A program made the translations under genes and the position numbers. Below, piece after piece: positions 36,756 to 47,799 of a DNA stretch of 64,000 nucleotides; position 1 is the stretch's first letter, and every line of letters starts with the position of its first letter. This DNA comes from an uncultured Pseudomonadota bacterium (GTDB taxonomy: Bacteria; Myxococcota_A; UBA796; CAJQPC01): the NCBI GenBank assembly GCA_913060515.1, contig CAJXRZ010000027.1:1-64000 (forward strand). The letters are read 5' to 3'. A model generated the notes under the pieces. That model was given only the letters and a program-made list of their open reading frames with translations, was not told where the DNA came from and made no database searches.

Positions 36756-38494
36756 ATGCACCCCCTGAACCAGTCCTTCGACATCCCCGCACTCCAGGAC
36801 TGGCAGGAGCGGGTGAACAGAGACCTGAAGGGCCGCGACTTTGAGCGCACCCTGGTCACAAAGACCCTGGAAGGGCTGAAGATTCAGCCCCTCTACACCC
36901 AGGCGCCCGACGCGCCTGTGGAGCTTCCTGGTCAGGCGCCCTATCGGCGCGGCGCCAGCGCTCTGGGCGGCACCCGGGACCTCTGGCAGATGCGCCAGCT
37001 CGTCTCCACTGCAGCCCACGCTCAAGAAGCCCTGCGCCTGGGCGCCTCCGCTGTGGCGCTCACCGATGCCAGCGATCTGCAAGCGATTCTGGGCGCGGTG
37101 GACTCTACGTTGGCCCCTGTTCACCTGCACGGAGCAGCCTCACAGCATGCCGAGCAGGCCTTGGCGTGGGGGCTGAACGGTGGCCTGGGCATCTCCGTCG
37201 CCACGGACCTGGCGCGGGACGGCGGCTTGCCTCAGTCCCTGGAAGACTCTTGGAAGAGAGCGAGCTGGGCCCTTGGAGCGGCACCGGCCGGCACCCTGGC
37301 CTTGGCGGTGGACGGCAGCGTCTTTCACCACGCGGGCGCCGACGAGGCCAGCGATATCGCCCTGACCTTGGCCGCGGTGGCCGAGTCACTGCGCGCCCTG
37401 GACGCTCTGGGTCACGCTCCAGAGCAGGTGCTCGCTGCCACAGAGCTTCGCGTCGCCTTGGACGCGCGCATGCTGCTGGGCGTGGCCAAGCTGCGCGCCC
37501 TGCGCCTGTGCTGGAGCCAGCTGGCTCGCGCTTGTGGCGCCGATGTCGCCCCCAAACTCCATGCCCAGCTCTCGGCGCGGGTGCAGACCCGCCGCGATGT
37601 GTGGGTGAACATCCTGCGCAACAGCGTGGCCGTCTTCGCTGGCGCTGTCGGTGGCGCCCAAGCCATCACCTCGCTGCCCTTCGCCGACTGCGCAGAGGCC
37701 GAAGACCAGCGTCTGGCCCGCCGCATCGCGCGCAACACCCAACTCCTGCTCGCGCAAGAGTCGCACCTGGCCCGGGTCATGGACCCCGCCGGCGGCGCCT
37801 ACGCTCTGGAGACCTGGACCCAAGAGCTGGCCCTCGCCGCCTGGAAGCAGTTCCGAGCCATCGAAGCCGCCGGCGGCTTGATCGCCAGCCTTCAAAACGG
37901 CCGCGTGCAGAGCGCCATCAAGGCCGTCAGCAGCAAGCGCCAGAGTTGGATCGCCAGCCGCGCCCAGCCCATCACTGGCGTCTCGGAGTTCCCCTTGGCG
38001 GGCGAGCGCCGCCCCACGCTGCACCCAGAGCCGGCCCCGCTCTCCCAACCTGCGCACACCCCGCTTCAGGCCCTGCACCCCCTGCGGGACTCTGCGGTGT
38101 ACGAGGCCTTGCGGGACCACGCCGACCGCAGCGAGAACCGCGACATCCTGCTGGCTTGCATCGGCACCCCCGCTGCCCACAGCGCGCGACTGGGCTTTGC
38201 CAGCAACCTGGTCCAGGCCGGCGGCTTTGAGCCCGTGCCGATGGAGATCAGCCTGGAGAACGCCAACAAGATCGTGGCCCAGAGCGGCTGCAGTCGCGTG
38301 GTGCTCTGCGGCAGCGATTCGGACTACGCAAGCATCGCCGCTCCCCTGGCGACGCTGCTCGTTCAGCTTGGCGCCAGCACCGTCTTTGTCGCCGGAAAGC
38401 CGCCTCCGGATCCGGAAAGCTGGCCCGATGTCAGCGGCTACATGTTCTACCGCTGCGATGCCCTGGGCGTGTTGCGCAGCTTGTGGGGGTTGGC

Positions 38495-38498
<4 letters not shown>
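36756..38498 (+). CDS. mutA: Methylmalonyl-CoA mutase small (beta) subunit
   Basis: This 580-residue protein has the full MutA architecture: a TIM-barrel part recognisable by [21 protein letters not shown]-type opening, [51 protein letters not shown], and a C-terminal cobalamin-binding-like Rossmann domain. The Asp-x-His-x2-Gly cobalamin ligand motif is absent, as expected for the non-catalytic small subunit. It pairs with MutB to convert methylmalonyl-CoA to succinyl-CoA in propionate breakdown. It ends four bases inside the mutB start (ATGA), so stoichiometric translation is likely. Confidence 0.92.
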
Positions 38499-40660
<2,162 letters not shown>

Positions 40661-40746
40661 GCGGATTCGCTTGAGCCGGATCGTGTGAACCCCGAAGCCC
40701 GCAATGGACTCCGGGGGCACAATCCCCACCCCTGAGGACCGCTGCG

Positions 40747-41811
40747 CTACTCGGAGAGCAGCCCGTACCAGAACTGTCCTGTTGCAGGCGCAGAGCAGGT
40801 GTTCATGAAGGCGCCACCGCCCTGAACCTCAGAGGCCTTCTGGTTGCCTTCGAGGCAGCGCGCATCGCCGTGCTGGACGTTCTTGAGCAGAGAACCCTCC
40901 TCACGGATGTCCTCGTACCAGAGCTGCCCGGTGACATCGGCGCAGTCACTCATAAAGGCGTTTCCACCGTTCACTTCAGAGCTGGGCTCGTTCCCTTCCA
41001 GGCACTTGTAGTCGCCTTGGAACTTGGTCTTGAGCTGAAACTGCTCCCCCTCGCCGGCGGGCACGGCGTACCACTGCTGGCCCGTGGCGGGGACACAGGT
41101 GTCCATGAACGCGGCGCCGTTCATCTGATCGGAGCCGGCCTCGTTGCCCTCCAGGCAGAGCGCATCGCCCAAGAAGACGTTGTGCAAGGTGATGAGCTCT
41201 GGCTCCGGTGGTGCGCTGACTTCTTCCAGCACCCAGCGCTGACCGGTGACCCCGCTGCAGTCATCCATGAAGGCTGCGCCGTTCTTGAAGTCGGAGCCGA
41301 ACTCGTTGCCCTCCAGGCACTTCTCGGTGCCCTGAAACTCGGTCTGCATCAGGACAAAGTCGCCATCAACGACGAACTGCCAGTTCTGGCCGGTGACCCC
41401 GGAGCAGGCGTTGAGGAAGGCGTTGCCATCCTTGACCTCGGAGCCGGCCTCGTTGCCCTCCAAGCACATCTGCGCGCCCTGGAACTCGGTGTTGCCCAAG
41501 AAGTAGTCCCCGTTGGCTTGGAAGGACCAGTACTGCCCGGTGACCTCCTCGCAGACGTTCAGAAAGGCAGCGCCGTTCTTCACTTCGCTTGCCGGGTCAT
41601 TGCCCTCCAAGCAGTGCTCGCTGCCCTGGAACTCGGTGTGCAGCTTGTACAAGGCGCCTGCGGTGGGAGAGAAGGTCTCAAGGGCCTCGCCGGTGTCCTC
41701 GGTGCCGGTGTCGCTCGCCGTGTCCTGGGTGGAGGTGTCGTCGACGACCTCGGTCAGCTCACAAGCGGTCAGGGTGAGAGTCAGGGAGAGGATGGGGAGG
41801 ATGCGGGTCAT
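40747..41811 (-). CDS. Lipoprotein with six ricin-like CLEGN repeats
   Basis: This 354-residue lipoprotein has lipobox LTAC and a short Asp/Thr linker. Six repeats of about 47 residues follow, each reading F-x-G-x3-C-L-E-G-N-x3-S-x4-G-x-A-F-x3-C-x5-T-G-Q-x-W. The terminal Q-x-W and the beta-rich spacing are those of ricin-type beta-trefoil lectins, and six units make two trefoils. Each unit has its own Cys pair and an unusually invariant CLEGN. It probably binds carbohydrate or another ligand at the cell surface. ATG 41811 was chosen because it directly precedes the signal peptide. It is convergent with mutB, with 86 bases between them. Confidence 0.78.
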   Translation of the reverse strand: MTRILPILSLTLTLTACELTEVVDDTSTQDTASDTGTEDTGEALETFSPTAGALYKLHTEFQGSEHCLEGNDPASEVKNGAAFLNVCEEVTGQYWSFQANGDYFLGNTEFQGAQMCLEGNEAGSEVKDGNAFLNACSGVTGQNWQFVVDGDFVLMQTEFQGTEKCLEGNEFGSDFKNGAAFMDDCSGVTGQRWVLEEVSAPPEPELITLHNVFLGDALCLEGNEAGSDQMNGAAFMDTCVPATGQQWYAVPAGEGEQFQLKTKFQGDYKCLEGNEPSSEVNGGNAFMSDCADVTGQLWYEDIREEGSLLKNVQHGDARCLEGNQKASEVQGGGAFMNTCSAPATGQFWYGLLSE

Positions 41812-42035
41812 GGTGTGTCTCCAAAGTGTCGCTGGCGTTGTTGCCGGCCACCCCTTCAATCTCGCTCGATCCCGGTTCTAGGACGATTACCGGCCGTAAC
41901 CAAGGCCTGTAATGACCCGATGCCGTCGGCAGATTCGGCGAATCCTGCCGGAGCCCTCCCCGCCCCGGTTCAGGCAAGCTCCTCCTGATCGGTAAGGCTT
42001 CCCCTTGAGTTATTGCTCCAGACCCGGGAGTCCAC

Positions 42036-43178
42036 ATGTCGCGAAAGCCCCAAGATGACCTCGACACGCTGATGCGTGCCCACGGTTTCTCCCGTGACGG
42101 CCAAACGCCAGTCCCCGGGAAGAGGGCTCCCCCTCCCAAGAAGGCACCGCCGGCTCCCTCTACCAAGCAGCTCGCCGCGCTGCACAAGCGTCTTGGGGCC
42201 TCGGCTCGGCCCACCAAACCCAAGAAGAAGACCTCCAGCGTCTCCATTCCACCCATCGACCCCGATGCCCGTCTGGTCGGAGCGACACGCCGCGAAGAGC
42301 AGCTCGCCGTGCTCTTGGGCGAGGTCGACGCCCTGGCCGCCCGGACCCTCCAGGCCGAAGCGCAGGCCAAAACCTCAAGCAAACAAGAGCGCCAGGCCAA
42401 GCTCAAGGCCGAAGAGGCCAGCGCCAAGCTCAAGGAGGTGCGCGCCGAGCTGCAGACCGCACAGGCCCACATCGCCAAGCTGGAGGCCGCCCTTCAGAGA
42501 CACAGTCAGCTCTCCACGGGCGCCCGCTCGGCACAGAGCGCCGCGCAGGCTGAGCTGGACTCCCTGCGCACGGAGACCGCCCCCTCCCCCACCCTGCAGC
42601 AGCTGCTCCGCGCACGAGGCCTGGCCGATGAGACCGAGCTCTGGGAGGCCTTGCTGCTGCTCGCCGACCAAGTCCCGGATCTCTTGCTCAGCAACCTGCG
42701 CGCGGTGCCCAACAGTTCCCTGCCCCAGATCCTGCGAGAACGCCTCGTCTTGGTGGGCCCGGACCAGAACCCCAGCCCAGGAAGTCTGGCCATCTCCGTG
42801 CCGGCCGAGCGCTGTGAGCTGGGAGAGACGGGCCTGCAGACCCGCTTCAGTGAGGTGGTGCAAGCCGCTGAGTTGGCCGGCGTCATGCAAATCTGCTTGG
42901 TCGGCGGCAGCGTGGCCTACAGAAAGCAGCTCAAGCACCTCGCCTCGGAATCGTCCAGCGCCCTCAAGCTCCGATTGGTCTCCGGCACTGCCCGCCGTCA
43001 AAAGCGCCAGGCCGAAGCAGATCTGCGCACCTGCGATGTTGTGCTGCTCTGGGGCGGTTCAGAGCTGGCGCATGCCGTCTCTGAGCTCTACCGGGGCGAG
43101 CAAGTCTGGCAGGTGGCTCATCGCGGGCTGAGCGGCATGTTGGCCGAGGTCGCTGAGCGATTGCTTCAGCGCCTCTGA
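42036..43178 (+). CDS. Coiled-coil protein with C-terminal DUF2325-like domain
   Basis: This 380-residue cytoplasmic protein has residues 1-70 basic and Pro-rich, probably disordered. Residues about 85-165 form a long Ala/Glu/Gln coiled coil (EEQLAVLLGEVDALAARTLQ ... KLEAALQRH). The end, from about 285, is a small alpha/beta domain: MQICLVGGSVAYRKQLKHLA, then CDVVLLWGGSELAHAVSELY. That two-part pattern is reminiscent of DUF2325, but the match is only partial. No operon partner is obvious; about 220 bases separate it from the divergent CLEGN lipoprotein gene, and I see nothing definite in that gap. Confidence 0.6.
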   Translation: MSRKPQDDLDTLMRAHGFSRDGQTPVPGKRAPPPKKAPPAPSTKQLAALHKRLGASARPTKPKKKTSSVSIPPIDPDARLVGATRREEQLAVLLGEVDALAARTLQAEAQAKTSSKQERQAKLKAEEASAKLKEVRAELQTAQAHIAKLEAALQRHSQLSTGARSAQSAAQAELDSLRTETAPSPTLQQLLRARGLADETELWEALLLLADQVPDLLLSNLRAVPNSSLPQILRERLVLVGPDQNPSPGSLAISVPAERCELGETGLQTRFSEVVQAAELAGVMQICLVGGSVAYRKQLKHLASESSSALKLRLVSGTARRQKRQAEADLRTCDVVLLWGGSELAHAVSELYRGEQVWQVAHRGLSGMLAEVAERLLQRL

Positions 43179-43218
43179 GCGGGCTTGCGTCGGATACGTG
43201 GATTTCCTAACATGCCGC

Positions 43219-44694
43219 ATGCTCAACTTCGCCAGACCTTTCGGCCCGATTCTCCTCCTCGCTCCATTGGCCCTCTTCGGGGCTTGTAAGTCTACGGGGG
43301 ACACGGAACTCGACACCGAAGACTCCGCTGGGCAAGTGGACTCGGACAACACCGGAGAGCCCACCTGGGAGGAGGCGCGCCCCATCATTCAGGCCCGCTG
43401 CAGCCGCTGCCACAGCGCCCACCGCCTCTCGACCTACAAACGCTTGGAGACCCACCAGGACGTGATCGCGCTGCGCCCGAACATCCTGGACAAGCTGAAG
43501 ACGGAGCCGCCGCGCGGGCTGCGCATGCCGGTGGCCTCCAACCACGAGGGCGGCTGTGCCCCAGAGCACACCGCCATCAACGACAAACGCGTCACAGAAG
43601 ATGAGCTGGACACGCTCCGGGCCTTCCTGCAGCGCACGGACCATCAAGACTACGTCGACACCTTCGAGCCACTGACCCCGCCAGTAGTCCCGGAGCTGGC
43701 CGACTCCATCGCCTACACCTCCTACCCCTTCGAGGTGCTCAACGACGGCTTCCTGGAGGACCCCAATGGGGGCGGCGGCTACATGGAGGAGTACGACTAC
43801 GACCAGCGCGAGTACGACCAGATGGAGGACGACTGGTTCTGCATCCGCTTCAACCCTGAGCGCAGCGAAGCGGGCTACCTCACCGGACTGCAGGCGGAGA
43901 CCGCCAGCGGTCAGCTTCACCTCAACGCCCAGATGGTCATCGACACCACCGGCGCCAGCGCGGCCGCCCAGAGCGCCGCCGAGGAGAAAGGCAGCGACTG
44001 GTACCGATGCGACGCCGGGCTGAACTTCTCAGACGCCATCCCCCTCTGGCGCACCGTTCCCGGTGGAGAGGCCGTGGAGCTGCCCGAGGGGACAGGGCTG
44101 CGCTTCGAGCCTGGCTGGACCTTCGTGATGCGCGTCGATTTCCACACCCACTTTGACGCCGAGGAGTTCAACAAGCTGGAGCAGGACGGTGTCATCGACT
44201 ACGACGCGGGCACGATGACCTGGTTCAACCAGGCGACCCTGCGGGCGCAATGGGCCCAGCCCGAAGACATCAGCCGCGAGCTGCAGTGGACGAGCGTCGG
44301 CCCCAGCACGGAGCAGGAGCGCGCCGCCTTTGAAGTGGCCCCTGGAGCCAGCACCCTGCGCTTCAGCCAGAGCCTTCCCGGCTTGGCCGAGCAGTACAAG
44401 GTGTTCTCCGCGGAGCTCGGAATGGGCAAGAACGGACACACCGCCAGCTTGGTCGACTCGGACGCCACCACCTGCATCGCCAACAACGGCGACTTCAACC
44501 CCAAGTGGATCGAGCAGACCGTGTACGGCGAGCAAGACGCACCGGAGCTGGCCGGGGACAGCAGCCTGGAGCTGAGCTGCGAGTACAAGAACGGCACCGA
44601 GGAGGCCGTGCTGTGGGGCCCGGAGAACGAGGCCGCCGTCTGGGGACGCAAGGAGCGCTGCAACGCGGTGGTCTTCTTCTACGAGAGCCTCTGA
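43219..44694 (+). CDS. Lipoprotein with cytochrome c motif and copper-monooxygenase-like C-terminal region
   Basis: This protein is 491 residues from ATG 43219 (GTG 43198 is an alternative). Lipobox LFGAC gives a lipidated Cys at 23. A single haem-binding CSRCH at 61-65 sits in an IIQARCSRCHSAHRLSTY context typical of c-type cytochromes in multidomain lipoproteins. The C-terminal half contains MRVDFHTHFDAEEF and a final CNAVVFFYE block. These resemble the His-x-His and terminal Cys segments of copper type II ascorbate-dependent monooxygenases, with GMGKNGHTAS between them. It may be a periplasmic or outer-membrane oxidoreductase; the substrate is unknown. The fold assignment rests on short motifs. 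Confidence 0.6.
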   Translation: MLNFARPFGPILLLAPLALFGACKSTGDTELDTEDSAGQVDSDNTGEPTWEEARPIIQARCSRCHSAHRLSTYKRLETHQDVIALRPNILDKLKTEPPRGLRMPVASNHEGGCAPEHTAINDKRVTEDELDTLRAFLQRTDHQDYVDTFEPLTPPVVPELADSIAYTSYPFEVLNDGFLEDPNGGGGYMEEYDYDQREYDQMEDDWFCIRFNPERSEAGYLTGLQAETASGQLHLNAQMVIDTTGASAAAQSAAEEKGSDWYRCDAGLNFSDAIPLWRTVPGGEAVELPEGTGLRFEPGWTFVMRVDFHTHFDAEEFNKLEQDGVIDYDAGTMTWFNQATLRAQWAQPEDISRELQWTSVGPSTEQERAAFEVAPGASTLRFSQSLPGLAEQYKVFSAELGMGKNGHTASLVDSDATTCIANNGDFNPKWIEQTVYGEQDAPELAGDSSLELSCEYKNGTEEAVLWGPENEAAVWGRKERCNAVVFFYESL

Positions 44695-44704
44695 GGGGCC
44701 CAAG

Positions 44705-45484
44705 TCAGAGCAGAGTCTCCGCGACGGAACGCACCACCGCCGTGGGGTCGCAAGCGTAGAGATCCGAGCAGCTGAAGCTGTTCAGCTCCAGCAAGCGGTA
44801 GCCCTGGGCGGTGTGCACCAAGTCCAAGACGTAGAGGGCCTCGGGCCCGGGCACCGAGCCTGCGATTTCTTTGGCCAGGGCCATGGCGGCCGGGTCGACC
44901 TCTGCACTGCCGACTTGGCGACCAGTCTGAGCGCTGTAGCCGCTGGCAGCGACCACCTGGTCCCCCGCCACCACGAAGCGCCACTCCGCCCCCAAGACTT
45001 GGGTCGGCGCGACCAGCACCGGCAGCGCAGAGTCCTCAAAGTAGAAGCCGTGGTCCAAACCGGCCAAGGTGAAGCCCGCGGGGTCCAAGACCCGCCCGGA
45101 GAACTCCTTGAGCGGGCTGTCGGGACGCACAAAGACCTGTTCTCCAAACCCGTCGAAGATCCTCGCTTTGTCCGAGACAGCCTGGTCAGCCGGAAGCACC
45201 TCATAGATCTGATTCAAACGGTACTTCTCGTACAGCGGGTAGTACGCGGAGCTGTGCAGCGCGGCCACATCACAGAAGATCTGCGGCGCCCAAGGCTTTT
45301 CTCTCAGCGCCACGGCGGTGCCCAGAGCACCGTGAAACACCACGGTCTCCGCGCTCCAAGGTGCCCGGCTGCGCTCCAGCAGCGCATCGCTCCACAGCGT
45401 CAAGCCATGGCCTGCGGCTTGAAGCGCCTGGATCAGGCCGGCGGCTTGATTGGAGAAGACTTGGTTTTCGATGACCCAATGCAT
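44705..45484 (-). CDS. ATP-grasp domain protein (R2K/DUF4343-like)
   Basis: This 259-residue protein has the ATP-grasp pattern in its C-terminal part: FVRPDSPLKEFSGRVL (ATP-binding Lys/Arg segment), EWRFVVAGDQVVAASGY, and YVLDLVHTAQGYRLLELNSFSCSDLYACD, where ELN supplies the metal-binding Glu and Asn. This set matches the R2K/DUF4343 branch, proposed to ligate carboxylates to amines in peptide-like products. ATG 45484 lies two bases after the stop of the upstream hydrolase gene, making it the last gene of a TetR-led operon. Substrate unknown. Confidence 0.75.
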   Translation of the reverse strand: MHWVIENQVFSNQAAGLIQALQAAGHGLTLWSDALLERSRAPWSAETVVFHGALGTAVALREKPWAPQIFCDVAALHSSAYYPLYEKYRLNQIYEVLPADQAVSDKARIFDGFGEQVFVRPDSPLKEFSGRVLDPAGFTLAGLDHGFYFEDSALPVLVAPTQVLGAEWRFVVAGDQVVAASGYSAQTGRQVGSAEVDPAAMALAKEIAGSVPGPEALYVLDLVHTAQGYRLLELNSFSCSDLYACDPTAVVRSVAETLL

Positions 45485-45486
45485 GC

Positions 45487-46209
45487 TCAGAGCATACCAG
45501 CCAGCGCTTGAGCCGACAAGCTCCAAACATCTGGATCAATGCCCATTCCCACGTGGGTGCTGCCGACTTCAACGTGTACGGTCTGGGGGCTGCTCTTGTC
45601 GATGCAGGCTGGCCAGTGCACCACCTCGTCGCGCTTGGAGAACAGGATGGTCAGGGGGACCTGAATGGGCTGTACCCGGTTGAGCTCGGCCTGCTCTCTG
45701 GCGGCCTTCTCTGAGGCCTCCGGCGCATAGCTGCCGGCCGCGGCGGTGTAGCTGGGGCCCCCGATGACCGGGGTGCCGTAGGTGATGACCCTGGAGACGG
45801 ACTCTGGAATCTCACGGGCCAGCTCTCGTGAGATCACGCCGCCCAAGCTCCAGCCCACCAGCGAGACTGGCCCCTTGTCGCGCGCCAGCTTCTCGACGAC
45901 CTCCAGCATGGCGTCTCGGTCCCTGCGAACGGTGCCCATGTTCATGCCACGTCCCCAGTGCTGGGCGTCGTAGCCACGGGAGATCAGGTAGCGGCGCATG
46001 GGGGCCATGCTGGCCTCGGGCGAGCGCCACCCTGGAATCAAGATGACCGGCTCGCCATCGCCCTTGGGCGCCTGGTTCAAGCTCTTGCGCGAGGAGATCA
46101 GCCTCCCCAACTGAAAGGGCACCCGCCACTGCTCCCCCAGAGCGGCGGCCACCTTGAGGGCCTTGGGCTCCGGTGTCTCCGGCGGGCTGTAGTAGATGCG
46201 CGGTGTCAT
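45487..46209 (-). CDS. Alpha/beta hydrolase
   Basis: This 240-residue cytoplasmic hydrolase has nucleophile elbow GWSLGG (VSLVGWSLGGVISREL), oxyanion region VILIPGWRSPEASM, and a late His in VEVGSTHVGMGIDPDVW. An acidic residue for the triad is offered by SKRDEVVHW. The VILIPGW opening and short lid recall PGAP1/lipase-like esterases of mycobacteria and myxobacteria. Its start overlaps the stop of the next hydrolase gene upstream by four bases. Substrate unknown. Confidence 0.8.
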   Translation of the reverse strand: MTPRIYYSPPETPEPKALKVAAALGEQWRVPFQLGRLISSRKSLNQAPKGDGEPVILIPGWRSPEASMAPMRRYLISRGYDAQHWGRGMNMGTVRRDRDAMLEVVEKLARDKGPVSLVGWSLGGVISRELAREIPESVSRVITYGTPVIGGPSYTAAAGSYAPEASEKAAREQAELNRVQPIQVPLTILFSKRDEVVHWPACIDKSSPQTVHVEVGSTHVGMGIDPDVWSLSAQALAGML

Positions 46210-47063
46210 GTCGTGGCCTGCTGCGACAGGGACTCGGTGAAGAAGCTGACGGTACCCGAGAGCACGGCAGGCTCCCTCAGGATGCGGTTGTGGCCCAGTC
46301 CGTGGAAGCTCTGCAGTCTTGCATTTGGCCAGTGCGAGACCAAGGCCTGCCCCTCGGAGAAGAGCACCTCCTGATCCCCTTCATCGTGAAAGACCTGCAG
46401 CTCGGCGCCCATCTGGGGGGCCAGGACTCGGCCTTGGAAGTCGTCCATGGTCACGCTGAAGCGCCCTTCGATCTCGGCCTGGGCCAGGGTGGCGGCCGCG
46501 CGAGAGAAGCCCAGGGTCTCCGCTGTTTTGTACAGGTAGTTCCCAGGGTTCTCGGGAGGGGCCACATAAACCATGGCCTTGGCGTCCAGGCCGTCTGCCT
46601 GGGCACGGGTGACCGCCGCGGTCCCCAGGGAGTGCGCCAACACGCCATGGATGGGTCCCAAGTGCTCTTTGGCCAGCAACACGCTGCGGCTCCACCAGGG
46701 CAGCGCCGCCAGCTTTCCGTCCGCCAGACCGTGTCCCGGTGCGTCAAAGGCCGCGACCCTGAAACCCTTGGCCAACAGCGCCTCAACATAGCCAGAGAGT
46801 TGGCTGCCCCGGCCCGACCAGCCATGCACCAAGAGGATGAGCGGACCGCGCTCTCCCCAGGTGTAGAGCGGGATCTCCCTGCGGGCATCGAAGGCGATCC
46901 GCTGCACCTGGGCCCGCTCCATGATGGCCTGCTCCCGCTTGTGCAGAGGGCGGGGCATCGGGCTGAGAAAGAGCCGCTGCAGCATGGGCGAGGCCGCCTT
47001 GGGTCCGAGCCAAGACAGGAAGGTTGCGGTCCCTTTGATGAGGCCCAAGATGAGGTTCTTCAT
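46206..47063 (-). CDS. Alpha/beta hydrolase
   Basis: This 285-residue hydrolase has an N-terminal hydrophobic segment, oxyanion motif LLVHGWSGRGSQL, DAPGHG, nucleophile elbow AHSLG (GVLAHSLGTAAV), catalytic acid in FHDEGDQEVLF and His in FHGLGHNRIL. The pattern is that of small esterases or thioesterases. It is unlike its operon neighbour in sequence and so not a recent duplicate. It is coupled by ATGA overlaps both to the TetR gene before it and to the other hydrolase after it. Confidence 0.82.
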   Translation of the reverse strand: MKNLILGLIKGTATFLSWLGPKAASPMLQRLFLSPMPRPLHKREQAIMERAQVQRIAFDARREIPLYTWGERGPLILLVHGWSGRGSQLSGYVEALLAKGFRVAAFDAPGHGLADGKLAALPWWSRSVLLAKEHLGPIHGVLAHSLGTAAVTRAQADGLDAKAMVYVAPPENPGNYLYKTAETLGFSRAAATLAQAEIEGRFSVTMDDFQGRVLAPQMGAELQVFHDEGDQEVLFSEGQALVSHWPNARLQSFHGLGHNRILREPAVLSGTVSFFTESLSQQATT

Positions 47064-47677
47064 GGTCGAATCTCCTGGATCTGGGCGCGCTGCACCAGAC
47101 CCTCAAAGGCCAGGCGCGCCCGCTCAGGGGCGTGACCCAGCTCCAGAAAGTGCCCATAGTGTTGGTAGGACACGATGTTGGCCCAGAACTCGTATGCAAA
47201 CTGCTCAAGATCCAGGTCCTGCCTAAACTCTCCGCTCTCCACAGCCGTGCGAGCTGTGCGCTCAATGACATCGAGCACGTCCCGCAGGTGCTTGCCCACA
47301 GCCTCTCGCACCGGGCCAGGCCGGGCGTGCATGTCCTGGGCTGCCTGCACAAAGGGGCAGCCGCCAGGAAAGGCCGTGGCCGACCACGCCATCCACTCTT
47401 GGAACAAGGCGCGAACCCGGAGCAGCCCCCGGGGTTGGGTGACGGCGGGCTTGAAGACGCGCTCCACAAAGAGCAGCGCGGCGTGGTCCAGCACGGCCAC
47501 CTGCAGCGCTTCTTTGGAGTCAAAGTGGGCGTACAAACCGGACTTGGACATGCCAACCACCTTCGCGAGCACACCCACAGACATGCCCTCCAGACCCAGC
47601 TCGGTGCTCAGGTCCAAGGCTTGGTCCAGGATGTGTGCGCGGGTGGCTTGGCCCTTGCGGCCTTGATGTGTCGCCAT
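47060..47677 (-). CDS. TetR family regulator
   Basis: This 205-residue regulator has the N-terminal TetR helix-turn-helix (RAHILDQALDLSTELGLEGMSVGVLAKVVGMSKSGLYAHFDSKEAL, only the pattern is diagnostic) and a C-terminal TetR_C ligand domain with GCPFVQAAQDM, as in the YcdC/Rv-type group. It heads the operon of two hydrolases and an ATP-grasp protein and probably represses it until a ligand binds. A candidate operator lies about 35-46 bases upstream. The divergent hydrolase gene at 47800 may also be controlled from this region. Confidence 0.9.
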   Translation of the reverse strand: MATHQGRKGQATRAHILDQALDLSTELGLEGMSVGVLAKVVGMSKSGLYAHFDSKEALQVAVLDHAALLFVERVFKPAVTQPRGLLRVRALFQEWMAWSATAFPGGCPFVQAAQDMHARPGPVREAVGKHLRDVLDVIERTARTAVESGEFRQDLDLEQFAYEFWANIVSYQHYGHFLELGHAPERARLAFEGLVQRAQIQEIRP

Positions 47678-47711
47678 GGTGGCCTCGCATACGGTTCAAT
47701 CCATTAATAGT

Positions 47712-47723
47712 ACGACCGTTCGT
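47712..47723. promoter_or_regulatory. Candidate TetR operator
   Basis: ACGA-CCGT-TCGT has four-base inverted arms and a central CCGT; such ACGA/TCGT dyads are common in TetR-type operators. It lies in the 122-base gap between the TetR gene and the divergent hydrolase gene, where it could serve both. The symmetry is short, so this is tentative. Confidence 0.3.
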
Positions 47724-47799
47724 TTGTTGCACAGAATGGGGTCCACCTTTTCAAGTGAATCTGATTCACATCCCCCGAAAGCCAAGATAGGCTGCGGCC

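Noticed and set aside
40695-40725. Possible terminator between mutB and the CLEGN lipoprotein
   Set aside because: Only a CCCCG/CGGGG pair with a long loop and no T-tract; too weak to list.
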